Shown here piece by piece: positions 42,661 through 43,125 of a DNA stretch of 43,125 nucleotides; the first letter of the stretch is position 1; every line of letters starts with the position of its first letter. The notes beneath the pieces are model-generated. The model worked only from the letters and a program-made list of their open reading frames with translations, was not told where the DNA came from and ran no database searches. Source of the stretch: Gammaproteobacteria bacterium (GTDB lineage Bacteria; Pseudomonadota; Gammaproteobacteria; DSM-19610); assembly GCA_030621785.1 (NCBI GenBank), contig JAUXGZ010000008.1, positions 1-43,125 on the forward strand, given 5' to 3'. A program made the translations under genes and the position numbers.

Positions 42661-42915
42661 CGCAGATTCCTGACGAACATCCCAACCAGGGAAGACGAGA
42701 ACTGCGGGATGACACTTGAGCGCCCTGGCAAGAATCTTGGCCCGCTCTACTCCAAGGTTGACCCGATCATTTTCAATAGCAGAGATGGTAGATTGAGGGA
42801 TACCTGTCAGTTCAAAGAGCTCATTCTGGCTCATCTCCTGCAACTCTCGAAGAATACGAACTGACTCTCCGACCGAAACGTCCACCACCTTTTTCGCTTT
42901 GCGATAATCTTTCAT
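42655..42915 (-). CDS. XRE-family HTH antitoxin (HigA-like)
   Basis: 'SVRILRELQEMSQNELFELTGIPQSTISAIENDRVNLGVERAKILARAL'. Confidence 0.88.
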   Translation of the reverse strand: MKDYRKAKKVVDVSVGESVRILRELQEMSQNELFELTGIPQSTISAIENDRVNLGVERAKILARALKCHPAVLVFPGWDVRQESAA

Positions 42916-42916
42916 C

Positions 42917-43125
42917 TTACTTCCTCCGATAATCATGCGGAGTCACGTTAACCACCTGGACTAAAACAAGATCCTTCTCGATTTTATAGATGACGCGATA
43001 CTGAATATTTAGACGGCACGAACGATGCCCTTTCCATTCACCACGAAGAGCTTCATCCCTGAATCCTCTAATTTGCCTCAACCCATCAGGGCCACTTATC
43101 AATATGATATCTTTCCATTTTTCAT
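42917..43125 (-). CDS. RelE/HigB-superfamily toxin, truncated at right window edge
   Basis: 'GFRDEALRGEWKGHRSCRLNIQYRVIYKIEKDLVLVQVVNVTPHDY'; frame stays open to the edge; adjacent to the antitoxin. Confidence 0.8.
   Translation of the reverse strand, partial: EKWKDIILISGPDGLRQIRGFRDEALRGEWKGHRSCRLNIQYRVIYKIEKDLVLVQVVNVTPHDYRRK

Overview
The window is gene-dense bacterial chromosome, probably gammaproteobacterial (inferred from gene content only). Most of it is housekeeping: tadA, murA, gloA, argG, a pyruvate dehydrogenase operon, pyrC, rnt, grxD, argD-argF, phoBR, nadC, a cspA-like gene. Three parts stand out. (1) About 1.7-11.9 kb is a candidate lipid assembly/export locus: two tandem GT8-like glycosyltransferases, two ELM1-family (DUF1022) paralogs each divergent from an operon, an LptF/LptG pair, an MsbA-like ABC exporter, and an acyl carrier protein followed by a serine-palmitoyltransferase-like enzyme, with murA overlapping the end. 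This is my main candidate for an undescribed system (sphingolipid-type synthesis plus export). (2) The right end (about 41.5-43.1 kb) looks like an integron cassette array. Two attC-like sites flank a mazEF-like toxin-antitoxin cassette; the cassette's first 10 nt are an exact reverse complement of the 10 nt where its attC begins, and stop codons sit inside the R boxes. The array also holds a frameshifted phnA and a HigBA-like toxin-antitoxin pair that runs off the window. (3) A decayed EAL-domain (c-di-GMP phosphodiesterase) remnant lies between the ABC exporter and the second ELM1 gene. Other notable items are an E2-E3 fusion protein in the PDH operon, a likely Pho box before phoB, and an IscR type-1-like site near 28.45 kb. 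No rRNA, tRNA or CRISPR array was recognised. All assignments come from reading protein and DNA motifs by eye; no database search was run.
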